Counted from the stretch's first letter, positions 30,301-40,367 are shown. The stretch: 50,208 nt of DNA from Nemertoderma westbladi (GCA_032718475.1 JAUCBJ010000198.1:1-50208); one strand, 5' to 3'. Notes: generated by a model not told the origin, from the sequence alone. Translations and numbers: made by a program.

Positions 30301-31831
30301 CAGTGATGTGAACGACACTGATCAATCTGAGATGGAAGGATTCTATACGGACGAATTCTCCGACCAAAGTTCTGAAATGGAAGGATTCTATACGGACGAA
30401 TTCTCCGACCAAAACGAAACCTGTTACATAATAAACACCACCGCAGTGTATCGAGCACTCGTGCATGAGAAAGACACAGACAGCGACCTTACCTTAACTT
30501 CTCCCGATCAACAACCATCTTGGAAAGAGCCAACTTCCAATATAGGAATCCGAGAATTTCCTGTAGTCCAGTTACGGGTCCACGGACCTCAGAAGAGCTA
30601 TATAGTGAACGCCCTCCTGGACTCCGGCAGCACAGGAACATTCATCGATAAAGAACTAGCCGAAGACATCTTTGCTGGACAACCCAAGTTCCGAACCAAG
30701 CTAAACATGTCAGGGATCATGCAGGTTTGGAAATCTGCTGTGGCTGCCGACTATTATATAGGTGAGTTGTCCACTCCACAGGATAAACTAGGAGAACACA
30801 GTATAAGGTCAGTCAAAATGGTGGCAATAAAGAACTTCGCTACTACTCAAGCAGATCTTTATAATTGGGACGAGGATGAGAGCATCCAACATCTTAAGAT
30901 ACCTCGATTCCAGACTGATTATCCTGGAGTGCAAATACTCATCGGCCAAAACGCGCATGAGGCGCTGGAGACATTAGAGAAACGACCTACTCAACCGCAA
31001 CCACTTCAGACCTATGCGATAAGAACTAGAGTAGGTTGGTACCTTACTGGACCTTCCCGTAGAACGCTCAGGGAAAGACTGCTTCAAGATCGCGTCTGCC
31101 AGGTGAGTGAATGGGAAGACGATACTAGTGAGGGAGACGACCCAACTGAGGGAACACCACACTCCTCAGATAATGACAATCTTAACTCCAATGTAGATCA
31201 ATGGAGATATTGCCCCAAGACGATGAATACAACTGACATCGCTTCCAGAGGAGCAACTCCTCAAGAACTGACAGATACTACAGACCGGTTAGGTGAACCC
31301 GACTTCCTGAGTAAGGAGGATGAATGGCCTCCCCATCTTACTCCGACTGAGATTAGACCAGCCAAGGGAGCGGAGAAAGTCAAACCAAAAACCCGGACGG
31401 GTGGAGCGGAGTTATTTGAACCCGGGATAGATCTGTCGGTATTACATATTGCCAGGGACGACGCCGTGGATCTGGACCTCCCCACCGCGAGTGGATCCTT
31501 CATGAAGATCAAAGAGAGCGATTGGAGCTCTGGAACATCAGACGTCTCGCAGGGACTCTCACCTCTCCTGCAGGGAGCGACGGACCACTATAGCTCCTGG
31601 AATCGGCTTTGTAAGGCCGTCGTGTACCTAGAGCGATGTTTCTATCGTCACTATTCCAGGACGAAGAGGAAACCTGGAACTGTATTCGGGATGCAGCGAC
31701 TCAATCACCCAGTCGGTCGTTTGTGTTTACCGGAAGGGAATAGAGGACTCTCCGGAAACTGTGGAAGGCAAGATTCTCTTCCCACGACCACCTCCCTAAT
31801 CCTTCAAACATCTAGGGACTCCATAACGTAA
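27332..31831 (+). CDS. BEL/Pao-like Gag-protease polyprotein with internal deletion of RT
   Basis: 1499 codons from a true ATG. The N-terminus is Ser-rich. Residues about 200-310 are a coiled-coil-like region with three tandem AAAETERKAALAIAEA-type units. Residues 625-790 resemble the Gag domain of Pao elements (VKFNGDEMKWLPFNEYY). Two zinc knuckles start at C906 (C-X2-C-X3-H-X4-C) and C939 (C-X2-C-X4-H-X4-C). LLDSGSTGTF (D1097) is the retroviral-type aspartic protease active site. At about residue 1287 the sequence jumps to NTTDIASRGATPQEL and then SSWNRLCKAVVYLERC, which in complete Pao polyproteins follow RNase H. No RT YxDD block or integrase is present. A 45-bp tandem duplication lies at 30330-30419. 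It probably supplies Gag and protease only. Confidence 0.9.
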   Translation: MSDSPQTLSDSLLESARMSVRQGLKKIWDSAKSIERLRSKSKSPPTVSKAIPTVLITEPRLVQHRRSIIGTRPQVKRDQEAAEQQQPASQELVSQRSDSSSSSDTVERTPERGAKMADKVYDEWTTYEESTDATSSQEESEATAEKQHKRDAIDIYLSDYQRFLGDDELRRRLEGLSPNSEGTKLVLDAIDAEMLAANQAKFDEQLRIAREQEEQVKKKRIEDRKTAAVAAAVAAAEAERKAALAIAEAAAETERKAALAKAEAAAETERKAALAIAEAVVEAERRASEEATQLELEILQEKQDNFNKQLTASNMQMMSRSTPKRQGYTSSEEGDTTDTEGGGNRSRLSRRKRTFHRQKLPDLPPAVRRQLNNTKVGSTEPTDQIITIERLPTIVDEPEIIRPVPEATLSVVETPVLPEPTSQFPLHSTKLPVPSRTVHETVHTLDSERNITDLSPVVPRPPATTLATPASAVEWVDERRRGMDLLLGQMQETVQQFKGTVRESRLELQEVQQNIALERDKLVNLQKGIPPPLVTMCQPVRSEASHAQGVEPTRIYTASEVETPIVNPIKGNYKPVDNDIPYRPDHNPRNLYTDNSILNNTMAQESFTRQMARTEARQAVKVGEIVKFNGDEMKWLPFNEYYKDNIQNFVLSNGEKLRYLIECLEGSPKLMVLKFIGHPDGLRQVWDTLNIRYGNRTNIARYLYAKLMAPRKFLSSGIIEFSDEIQEICRQLDWLGKSHEYQNSMVVGALASTLPKGGVGTRWDKKVLYMMEQQRRDPTMADLMSFLDREVKLQLLRQSREKTLENKVSEKPVSRRRVTPVCYTDDGESQTSQGEDSGKDTERSYYDNKTPKDQVSKFKSRPNDRREPVQKTPPTSPKRIQVRKPEERTSVHHIAQVKVSNIKPKCVLCDGPHRLNACDKFLGKSLKDRREVMWDKRLCYNCLRRGHQRRTCYSDARCAKCGAKHHILLHTEFERNSPSQVSESELHVQFSDVNDTDQSEMEGFYTDEFSDQSSEMEGFYTDEFSDQNETCYIINTTAVYRALVHEKDTDSDLTLTSPDQQPSWKEPTSNIGIREFPVVQLRVHGPQKSYIVNALLDSGSTGTFIDKELAEDIFAGQPKFRTKLNMSGIMQVWKSAVAADYYIGELSTPQDKLGEHSIRSVKMVAIKNFATTQADLYNWDEDESIQHLKIPRFQTDYPGVQILIGQNAHEALETLEKRPTQPQPLQTYAIRTRVGWYLTGPSRRTLRERLLQDRVCQVSEWEDDTSEGDDPTEGTPHSSDNDNLNSNVDQWRYCPKTMNTTDIASRGATPQELTDTTDRLGEPDFLSKEDEWPPHLTPTEIRPAKGAEKVKPKTRTGGAELFEPGIDLSVLHIARDDAVDLDLPTASGSFMKIKESDWSSGTSDVSQGLSPLLQGATDHYSSWNRLCKAVVYLERCFYRHYSRTKRKPGTVFGMQRLNHPVGRLCLPEGNRGLSGNCGRQDSLPTTTSLILQTSRDSIT

Positions 31832-33423
31832 CAACATATGGAGTGGGTGTGTGACTCTATTATTTTATATTATTTTATTATTTTTATATTTCTGTATGTA
31901 TTACTATGTAATTTTATTATAATCGTTTTCTTTAATTTTATTCAGTAGAATGTTATTTTAGCGATTATTTAGTAGATTAGTGCAATATATATTCGCGTTT
32001 ATTACTTAATTACGTATATATTATATTTAATGCGACGGCAAGAAATAATTTTTTTCCTCTTTCCTTACTGTCCGTATCATATTATAAATACGTGACTACA
32101 GTAAGATGAAATGTCCGTACTTATTAAAGTACAATAAAGCCACTACTATATTTAAGTATTATTGGTAGGCAGAGTATTAGGAATGCAAAGTTCAGATCCT
32201 CGTGTCTCGGCTAAACCAAGCTCTGGGTAGACCTTGGAAACGACTTGCCTCTTCACACTGACATTGCTTCGTGCGATATTGCTCTCATACCGTATATTAA
32301 ATAATACATATAGTAGCGTGATGTCCCTTTAACAGTAGCGTATAACGCAAAATAAATCTGTTAAACCCTTTGACCATCTGTAATTCTAGTCGATTAAGAT
32401 ATCGTGGCACCCACCGATATACTTGAAAGACAAATTATAGAATCAGTGGTTAACGTCCCCAGACAAGTTCTGGAATAAATCGGTGCCCATCTCAAATATT
32501 AATTATTTAATATTTGCAAATCTAATAAATCAAAATCTGTAAAATTCAGATCCTTCAACAATTCTAGTCAATTAAGATATCGTAGCATTTACCGATATTC
32601 TTAAAAAAGACAATTGTCATAGAATTAAGGATCTTGTGTCCCTAGACATGTTCTAGAATCAAAATATGTCCATTTAATTATCAAATAATAAAATTTCAGG
32701 GAATAAATTTAAATTCATGTCTTTTAATGAATTTAATAAATTGCCATTTTTACGCAATTTATAAAGTTCCCAAAATTCCATTAATTAATAGATCAAGGGA
32801 GCGGAGATTTATCTTATTATGCGTACGAGTGTGTGAAAGTCTCCCAAACATAGTCAATAGCCGATAAAATTCATAAAGTCATGTATAAAACAGAACATTG
32901 ACTATTAAAGAATACTATTAAATAACATCCCAGATCTGTATGCATTGGAATTACTCTAATTCTACCTATTCTACCTATTGTCCCATTGAATAGCATAGGG
33001 AATAAATAGCGCACTACTAGTATCCAAGGATACATAATAATACAGTGACATTCTGGAAGGCATTGACTAACGGACAAATGGCCCGAATGTGTAATTTGTG
33101 ACAAGTTGTGTGTGTGGTATTTGTGAGTTTATAGGCGAATGTTACTACTAAGGTGTGTTTACAGTAGCTAGTCGCAATCGTGAAAGTAACCTAATTCTCC
33201 AAGGAAAACCTGAAGTACATCTAAGCCTTTGGGACGGACAGTCGAGTGACTTGTGCCGGTTGTCGTTGTCGTTGTGCGGCTACGTCGTTGGCGAAAGTAC
33301 AGCGGCGACGACACATCGGCGCTGAGGATCTCGTACTGTCCGGGGGTTGATTGGGTAGGCAGCGACGCCCGCTCGCCTAAATATAAACTCATTATAATAT
33401 GGATAAACTCATATATAGCAGAT
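31832..33423 (+). other. Element-2 region after the main ORF, no gene
   Basis: AT-rich, with two diverged copies of a roughly 180-bp unit (landmark CTAGTCRATTAAGATATCGT near 32383 and 32564). From 32978 onwards it is the source or relative of the 479-bp block found inverted in LINE2. No long ORF. Confidence 0.65.
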
Positions 33424-33729
33424 ATGACGGAGTTGATAGAAGATGTTCTTGGTATCGGGGAGCGATATACTCTACTTTTACAAGCGTTTGTTGATAGCTT
33501 AATACGTGGCGACGTTAGTCCAACTGCTGCGGAGGACGATGGTCGTTATATCGAACCGCCAATGTCCCAAGAGCAGCTCGCGCGCGAGTTGGACTATAGA
33601 AAATTCGCTGCTCGATATACGCAGCGTAATGGTACGTATATGGCCTTCTTAACTACTGGTCATCCTATCGATTTACACAATACGGACTATGTCGACTATA
33701 TATCCTGCCCAGCGGAGTCGGAACCATAA
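33424..33729 (+). CDS. Small ORF of unknown function in the env position of element 2
   Basis: 101 codons from ATG; the frame is open further upstream to about 33253. The product is acidic and Asp/Glu/Tyr-rich (RYIEPPMSQEQLARELDYRKF), with no signal peptide or membrane segment. Position between pol remnant and 3' LTR is where BEL/Pao elements may carry an extra gene, but there is no envelope feature. Its first 11 codons also occur in the block inserted in LINE2. Real coding status is uncertain. Confidence 0.4.
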   Translation: MTELIEDVLGIGERYTLLLQAFVDSLIRGDVSPTAAEDDGRYIEPPMSQEQLARELDYRKFAARYTQRNGTYMAFLTTGHPIDLHNTDYVDYISCPAESEP

Positions 33730-34492
33730 ACTGAAATTCGAATGCGAAAATTCTATTCGAAATCGACTCGAAAGAAAAGACACTAAAGAAACAAATGGAC
33801 GCGGTAACTCCAACGTATATTTGGAATTCTTGATAGAAGCATTGTAACAACAAATAAATATCACCCGCGTTTACCCTACCAGACGTGCGTCTTTGGTATT
33901 ATTACGATAAATGCCCTAGACCCAACTAATAAACAGAAAGACATAAACATCCACGTAAACCGAAACTTGTTGACGTATCACCTATGCTCACTCGGCTCGA
34001 ACGATCCTGGAGTAAACCTACGATCAGAGTCCCGGAATACTCGGTCAAACCTCCTCATTCCTTAGTTGGACCTCAGACCTGCGATCCTGGTGGTGTCGCG
34101 GATCCTCGCGGACTGTATTCACTGTACAAAGATCTAGTGCTACCCTAACAATTAATCGGTAACACTCCGACAGTGATTTCTAGCTAGCCGCCCATCTTAT
34201 CTAGCCGGATTGTGACGCGGACACCTAATATCACTATCCAACCGTATGGTCGTCCACGTTTAACGCGATACAACACCTCATCAAGGTGAAGGAGAGCGTT
34301 GTACGAAACGAGTTAAACGCTATTCTATAAAGATCAAAAGGGAAACCTGCGTTTGTTCAGATAAACGTAAGTTATAACAGTAAGTCCAATCGATAAACGA
34401 ATTGGCCTTATCTCAATTCGATTGGGAAATCCAGAATCTCTAAGAAGTTATCGAACTTGGACGATCCTATTCTCTGCGAGAGTTTTGGATGA
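33730..34492 (+). other. Element-2 3' non-coding stretch
   Basis: No ORF of note. It separates two short open frames and could be an intron or plain 3' untranslated sequence; no splice pair is proved. Confidence 0.4.
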
Positions 34493-34708
34493 ACGTATCC
34501 AGCTACGAGCGGAGGAAAATCAGCTCGAGGAGAAGCATATCGAAACGGCAGATACCTCGACCACAATCCTACACCTTCTGATGCAATCATATTGCACCCT
34601 TCACCCAGGAGTTATGGCCCTCCTAGTAAAGTGGCTCCCCCCAAAGAGAAAAAGACTCTTGCTAGCCTCAAAAAACTGCGTAAACGCCGTCTGCGTAAGA
34701 AAGACTAA
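34493..34708 (+). CDS. Open frame with strongly basic C-terminus before the 3' LTR
   Basis: An open frame of 71 codons (stop to stop, no ATG) just before the 3' LTR. The product has Pro-rich PPSKVAPPKEKK and ends KKLRKRRLRKKD. The bias to Lys/Arg at the end suggests a nucleic-acid-binding or nuclear-localisation tail, so it may be a last exon. A different frame (34422-34838) overlaps it. No family recognised; low confidence. Confidence 0.25.
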   Translation, partial: TYPATSGGKSARGEAYRNGRYLDHNPTPSDAIILHPSPRSYGPPSKVAPPKEKKTLASLKKLRKRRLRKKD

Positions 34709-34778
34709 CTGTTTAGAGTATCTTTATGTTTTAGAAACTGTGATTTTTATATTTTATAGACTGAAAATCCCATTTTCT

Positions 34779-34786
34779 GGGAGCGG
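34779..34786 (+). promoter_or_regulatory. Polypurine tract of element 2
   Basis: GGGAGCGG abuts the TG of the 3' LTR, where plus-strand DNA synthesis is primed in LTR elements. Assignment rests on position and mostly purine content. Confidence 0.65.
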
Positions 34787-35998
34787 TGTAAAAGCTTTTG
34801 CTGAATTGTCCGGTTATTTTTCCTTATTTTTCCCGTAAAATACTCTGTAGTTGGTTTACCAGGCATAAAAGGGCCGTGTCCTTGCTGTACTGGTGTTTTA
34901 GCGGACATAAAAGCTATTTCTTCTGTATTTGTACTTTAGAGGACATAATCCGTAATTCCGTGACGTAAAAGCTCGATACTCTTGAAAACAGTGTCGCTAC
35001 CATGACGACGGCTAGCAGCTGATATTGCCACGTCGACGTTTCTTTGTTTCTTTGTTCTCTCGTTGTTCAGGTTGACCAATCAGAGCGTTTGTTGTCTCTG
35101 TGTTGGAGGTGTATACAGAAACTCAGTAGTTCAGTGTTATGTTTTTGCCCAGAGCCTAAGAACCGGCTTTTGGCACCTCCGTGTTTTCAGTTTTTAGTCT
35201 TACACTAGTAGGCTTAATTATAAGGACATATATCCGTTATCTGCATACTGATGTCTGCATACTGCATACTGCATACTGCAGTACTGCATACACTGCATAC
35301 TGTGTAACACTGTGCATACTTTTATATTGTTATACTGCTATTTACTGTCAGTTCTTCATAATATGGTTGATGAATTATTATATTTGGAATAACGACAAAT
35401 AACCCCGAAAACCCAATATTCTTGATATACCTAAGATAAGAGAGAAAGGTTACAGATAAATGATTGCGACCTATGTTGAGTGGTTTGAAGTGAATCTAAT
35501 GTTATTTGATAGACCCTACATGATTCGGTCCGTGTTCCTTTTATATGTGACTAAAATCAGTGAAGATCGGCAGATCAGTGTGCAGTATTGTGCAGCATTG
35601 TGTATGAGTGAGACTGATAACGAAGCATTTCCTAAAGAATGCGCCATATATGTGAATTGTAACTAAGCCATATCGTTGTGAGTAGTTTAAGTCATAACTC
35701 TGTTTGTATAGATAGAGCGCCACGTCCTAAAGGAACTGTTAATATTTCCCGAAGGTGAATAATATTGTCAGAGATTATATAATACTGTCAGTCGAATAAT
35801 ACATTAGGCTTACATAGCAATAAAATTAAGCCGTCGAACCCAATCTCCCGGGTATATCCAGCGGGTGAATGATCGCGCACAGATTGGTTTCGACTAGTGT
35901 AGTGAATTAAATACTTGTCATAGACTAAAGGTGATTTATTATCTAGAAGACATCCTAATTTGGCGGGTTAAACTGCCAAAGGTCTAAAAGCGCGAACA
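34787..35998 (+). repeat. 3' LTR of element 2
   Basis: 1212 bp, TG...CA, followed by GTTAG. At 35436 it has A in place of the G that makes the GT of the donor-like site in the 5' LTR. Confidence 0.97.
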
Positions 35999-36003
35999 GT
36001 TAG

Positions 36004-37980
36004 GTTGCCCTTCTTGGGAACTGGCACCAACTTATTTGTTTTCATTTCTTGTGGGACTCTTGTTGTTCGGTACATGTCTACTATGATGGGATAGATGAGC
36101 TTTAAACACTCAGGTATTTTAAAGACCTCAGGGGGAACACCATCTACTCCACTGGCACGATTGGTCTTAATGCTCTTTGCAGCAGCCTTCACTTCTGTAA
36201 AGGAGATATCGCCAATGGGAATATCTGGGAGTACAGACTCAGACACTTTTACTTCTATAAAGTTATCAGGCAATACCCTGTCATTATTGAGGAGCTTTTC
36301 AAAGTGGGCTTTCCAACCATTGAGGCGATCGGCTGGTGATTCAGCCTTAACCTTGGTGGTTGGTTGGCTTTACCGCCCAGTAAGCAAATTGATCGATTTC
36401 CATGCCTGGGATGATTGCCTGTTGTCGTCAGCATCATTGATAGCATCAACCTGTTGGTTTATTAGCTCCTGTAGATTAACAGAGTACTGCCTGTTCAGGG
36501 ACCTAGATGCAGCCTTAACTGCATTCTTGGCCGCTGTAGTCTGTTTGAGTCGGGACTCTTTCTGCGCCTTATGAAGGTCATTTCGGCACTTCTGAATTTT
36601 GTTGTCAGTCCAGGGGGCCCTTTTCCTGTTTCGAGGGTATACAGGAACTGTTTCTGCAGCTGCTAACTTAACTGCTTCTGTAAAGGCAGTATAGCCCTCA
36701 CAGTGATCTGCCGCCTCAGAGGCAAGAGCCTCATACCTGTTGCTCAGCTGTAGTGTGAAGCTGGATCTCACACTTGGCTGTTGCAACAGAGAGGACCAGC
36801 CATGCCGCGGCAAGGCAGATTTCGTTGTTCTGCTAGCTCGCAGACTAAGTCTTACCTTGGACACAATAAGGCGGTGATCACTGGAGAAGGGTCGAAGTGT
36901 AAATGCATTAAAGTCTTGTATAGAGCTCCTGTATTTCCTACGAAACAGAATATGGTCTATCTGAGACTTGTGACCACTGGGTCCACTATGAGTCCATAGC
37001 TTTCCAGTTCGCTTCTTGAACTGGGTTCCAGCCGAAAATAATCCATTTCCAGAGATAAAATCCTGAAGATGGACAGAATTTCGGTTAACACTATTGCTAT
37101 ATACCCAGGGCGATGTAGGTAATTGATGCAGACTTGCATTAAAATCTCCCAGGAATGTTAAGAATGTATGCTGATCCACTCCATCAGTAGCTGCTTGTAG
37201 ATTGTGGTAGAAATTTTCCACCTCCTCTACAGGGGCAACACTAGTTGGAGAGTAGCACACAAGCAGAACCACTTTAGGAAACTTCTTAGCCAGTCTTCCA
37301 GAACATGAGAAGTGGCAACGGATGATGCGGTTAGAGATTTGGTCTATTTTGTCCAATGCTGCATGTACAGTTGGATTCATCAATAGACCAATTCCTCCAT
37401 TGCCACTATCATCTGCTGACGCGAGGGCGAGTCGCCAAACGCCCCCCATGTCCTTAATCAGAACCTCATCAGTCTGTCCAGTCTGCATTCGGTGCTCTTG
37501 AACACCCACTGCGCTAAGAGAAAGCTTATCTGCCAAGGCAGTCAGCTCACCTTGTCGCATTGGGGACCCGAGTGTTAGGGTGTTTACTGAGGCTAGTCTA
37601 GTTTCTTGCCTCAGATTCACCAATGGCTTTGTTGGTCGGGGTGGAACATGAGAGTAGACTCCAACTCCAGAATCCCTCTCCCCATCACAATCTGGCCTCC
37701 CTGGTGACCCAGGGTTTGGGCCAGAAAGGTCATCAGGAAAGGGACTCAAAGAATTGTTGGCTGCTCTCTCTCCAGTAGGGGGTGAGACAGGCAGCCGGTC
37801 AGGAGGTAACTGACGCCTGTGAGGCCGATTGTGTCCGGTAATTCCACTGGCCTCTAGTGGCCGGACCTCCGCATTGCTAATGTAATCCATAGTGGGGGTT
37901 GGGGGGTGCTTTTTTGCCGAGTCAGCTCTCGGGGCAAATACCACACCCTGGTTTGTCATTCCACAGGGTGGGTGTCGCAA
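36004..37980 (-). pseudogene. LINE1 endonuclease and linker, broken (copy C)
   Basis: 37980-36370 is an open 536-codon frame (first listed codon TTG, so the true start is unknown). It covers a Pro-rich N-terminus, then the APE endonuclease with VQEHRMQ, FLGDFNAS, SQIDHILF and SSDHRLIV, then the Arg/Lys-rich linker. A base change relative to copy B makes a stop at 36370-36372. The frame resumes (36273-36004) up to the LTR insertion, which removes the RT from the same reading unit. Endonuclease domain intact, element dead. Confidence 0.85.
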
Positions 37981-38425
37981 TGGAGTCAGATATGAGGCCC
38001 ATCACCCATATCTACTCTGGCGCACATGACCCACCATTGGCTGTTGCAGCTCATCTGCTGGGTCATGCCCTATACCCTTGCTGCCAGGTGCAGGTCGCAG
38101 TGAAGTGCTCTCAGAGTAGACATGAGAACACTCTACTCCTGACCAGCCATTGGTAGATCACCATCTGCCTGGTCAGGCCATATACCCCTGCAGCCAAGTA
38201 TATGGGTCCTTAATCTAGGACCAAGGGCGTCCTTATCCCAGAACGAAGGGGGTCCTAGTTACAGGACCAGATTTGCCCTAGTAAGAGGGAGGGTCTATGC
38301 AGCTACAGGTGGCACCTCCTTTATGCTGCATGGAGGTGGCAAGTTTTCTTGATCAATGACCTAGAATACCTGACCTGACCTGGACCTATAATACCTGCCT
38401 GTGAACAATCCTCAGTGTACCTTTG
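36004..38425 (-). mobile_element. LINE1 copy C, main part
   Basis: The continuation of the LINE interrupted at 23826. It matches 10027-12490 and lacks the 43-bp LTR fragment of copy B. The lesions differ from those of copy B, so the copies decayed independently after duplication. Confidence 0.85.
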
Positions 38426-38664
38426 GGTTGGGGTGCAGATTAAGGGGGGGGGGGAGGGGATTGAAAGCGAGTGACTTTCCCCTCTTATGATTTATTTGGG
38501 GTTCGGTTAATTTCTTAAATACAGATTTTGTGTTAGAATTGCTCAATTTTAATTTGTATCTCATAAGTGAGCCTCGTGCTGCGCGAAGGCCCCACGAACG
38601 TGTCTTTACTGTTCAAATGTTTTCATTTTCCTAGTCAGTTTTCAGGTTGAGTCATTCTATAAGC
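37981..38664. other. LINE1 5' region and spacer, no gene (copy C)
   Basis: Counterpart of 12050-12731 with scattered differences and a longer G run near 38445. Nothing further recognised. Confidence 0.55.
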
Positions 38665-38818
38665 ATAAATATTAATTACCAAAAGAAACAGAGTTAGGGT
38701 AAGTGTTGGGGTCTAAGTTAGACCCAAACACTAGAAACAGAGTTAGGGTAAGTGTTGGGGTCTGAGTTAGACCCAACCACTTACCCTAACTCTGTTTGTT
38801 TTGGTAATTAATATTTAT
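38665..38818. repeat. 154-bp foldback upstream of the glycosyltransferase-like gene (copy C)
   Basis: Same length and arm structure as 12732-12885. Its right arm again ends 3 bp before the first ATG (38822). The interior double 44-bp unit is also preserved. Confidence 0.85.
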
Positions 38819-38821
38819 ACA

Positions 38822-40357
38822 ATGTTACCGCTGGTAATCGCTTACCGAATTATCTCTAATTTATTCTATAAACAAACTACAGTAGAGCCATCTGTATCAA
38901 CATTCAACATGAAAAAATACTTTAAATTATTTTTGATACTATATTTGATATTTATCTTATATGCCGTGGCCAATTTCGGCCTTGGGTCAGTCAGAGATCG
39001 CTATTCAATATCTCCAGATTCAAGCGAAAACAGGGGCAGGAGCGATATATACAACTTTGTTAAAAGGTACCCGACCATTCTCATGTGTCCATCCTCGGTC
39101 TTTTCCGAGCTGAGGAAAAACTACAAAGACGAAACAAATCTTGAGTCTATTGACTACTCTCAACCGGCATCCAATAACACTCATTCAGCTCGTATGACCC
39201 GTGCCATTCTGTTCTACTTACCACTGGAACTAGCCGACACTTATATATATCATTTCAAATGGGTTTATCGCAGCTGGATCGAAATGCAGAAAACAGAACC
39301 AGCACTCTGGCGTACTGACTTGATAATCTTTATCAGTATGGCACACCCAGAGGCGTTTCAGCGCAATGGCAGTGCTGAGTTCCTCACGAAAATGAACTGT
39401 TCATTCAAGAACTTACGTCTCTCGAAGGAGGAGAAGCCCATGTGTACGCTAATCGCGCATGAAAACCTATCATCACGTAAACTGTTGAGGCCAGGAAGGG
39501 AATTCCAGAGCAATAATCGTACCGAGAAGTACAAGTTTCTGCTCGATGGCCGTGTTGACATACTGTTGGATGATCCCGACAATTTGGCACCATTCTATAA
39601 CTTCGTCAAAAAACATATTCAATCTTACAGGTTCTTGCACTCAGTATTGGTGGCATTTGAAGGCTATGCGTACTTGAAGAGAGCCGGATATGACTTCGTC
39701 ATACGCAGTGACATGGACATCTTTTTGACGCCATTGTGTGGCCGGTGGTTGCCTGCTAAATGTGACGACTTCTATGTGGGACATGGTGGATATTCCGATA
39801 AGTTTAATGTTCGTCGGTTGGATAGAATTGCACACAATATTGGGTGGGAGACATCATCCCTGGAGAATATTGGCTCGACTTGGTACTCTACAGTAGACCA
39901 ATTTCGGTTGGTTTCATACTTGACCTTGTTTAGCATGGCCTATTTATCGGCCGAAGAGTTCACTGAGCCCGAGAAGTTAGAGAAACTTGGCACACAATTA
40001 TGGCCCTACTGGCACTATGGGGTTTTATCAATGTACGGTCAAAGTTTGGCCATTAATCACTTGATCGCCACGAAGCAACTCAACATTGTTCACTTAAAAG
40101 ATCAACTCGATGTTCCATCATCAACCAATATCTCTATACATAAAATCATTCATGTGCACTCATATCACAACGCTGAAATATTTTCTAAGTTCGCTTTCAG
40201 TTTAGGCGAGTATGATGAAATTGATTTGGACTCGAAGACACTCAAGAAAGAGGAAGATGTACCCATTTATGCATTGAAAATGGCAATGGAAGGAAAACGA
40301 ATGAAATACAAAGAGTTAACCAATTTGTTGGATCAAGTGATCTCGAATAAGCTCTAG
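38822..40357 (+). CDS. Single-exon type II membrane glycosyltransferase-like protein (copy C)
   Basis: An intact ORF of 511 residues from the first ATG (38822; alternative ATG at 38909 just before the hydrophobic anchor). It differs from copy B at three residues that I can find: Val to Leu at position 2, Leu to Phe near position 15, and Asp to Glu in the HPDAF/HPEAF segment, plus at least one silent change. The DMD motif, the WLPAKCDDFYVGHGGYS block and the Trp/Tyr-rich WPYWHYG block are kept. The two copies therefore look like functional duplicates; the 3' flank diverges about ten bases after the stop, so they may differ in 3' UTR. Confidence 0.8.
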   Translation: MLPLVIAYRIISNLFYKQTTVEPSVSTFNMKKYFKLFLILYLIFILYAVANFGLGSVRDRYSISPDSSENRGRSDIYNFVKRYPTILMCPSSVFSELRKNYKDETNLESIDYSQPASNNTHSARMTRAILFYLPLELADTYIYHFKWVYRSWIEMQKTEPALWRTDLIIFISMAHPEAFQRNGSAEFLTKMNCSFKNLRLSKEEKPMCTLIAHENLSSRKLLRPGREFQSNNRTEKYKFLLDGRVDILLDDPDNLAPFYNFVKKHIQSYRFLHSVLVAFEGYAYLKRAGYDFVIRSDMDIFLTPLCGRWLPAKCDDFYVGHGGYSDKFNVRRLDRIAHNIGWETSSLENIGSTWYSTVDQFRLVSYLTLFSMAYLSAEEFTEPEKLEKLGTQLWPYWHYGVLSMYGQSLAINHLIATKQLNIVHLKDQLDVPSSTNISIHKIIHVHSYHNAEIFSKFAFSLGEYDEIDLDSKTLKKEEDVPIYALKMAMEGKRMKYKELTNLLDQVISNKL

Positions 40358-40367
40358 CAGTAGAGTG

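Larger units (their letters stand above)
23827..35998 (+). mobile_element. 12.2-kb BEL/Pao-like LTR retrotransposon with RT and integrase deleted (element 2)
   Basis: Two 1212-bp direct LTRs with TG/CA ends; GTTAG on both sides (23822-23826 and 35999-36003); the empty site is 10022-10030 in LINE1 of copy B. The purine-rich GGGAGCGG directly precedes the 3' LTR, fixing plus orientation. The ORF has BEL/Pao-type gag, zinc knuckles and an aspartic protease, and then jumps to the region that normally lies after RNase H. Two differences in 1212 LTR bases indicate recent insertion, later than the B/C duplication. Trans-mobilisation is inferred from the missing RT and integrase. Confidence 0.93.

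Noticed and set aside
32978-33456. The 479-bp block as a transposon with inverted ends
   Set aside because: Its ends (TTGTCCC and GGTATC) are not inverted repeats and no target duplication is seen in LINE2.
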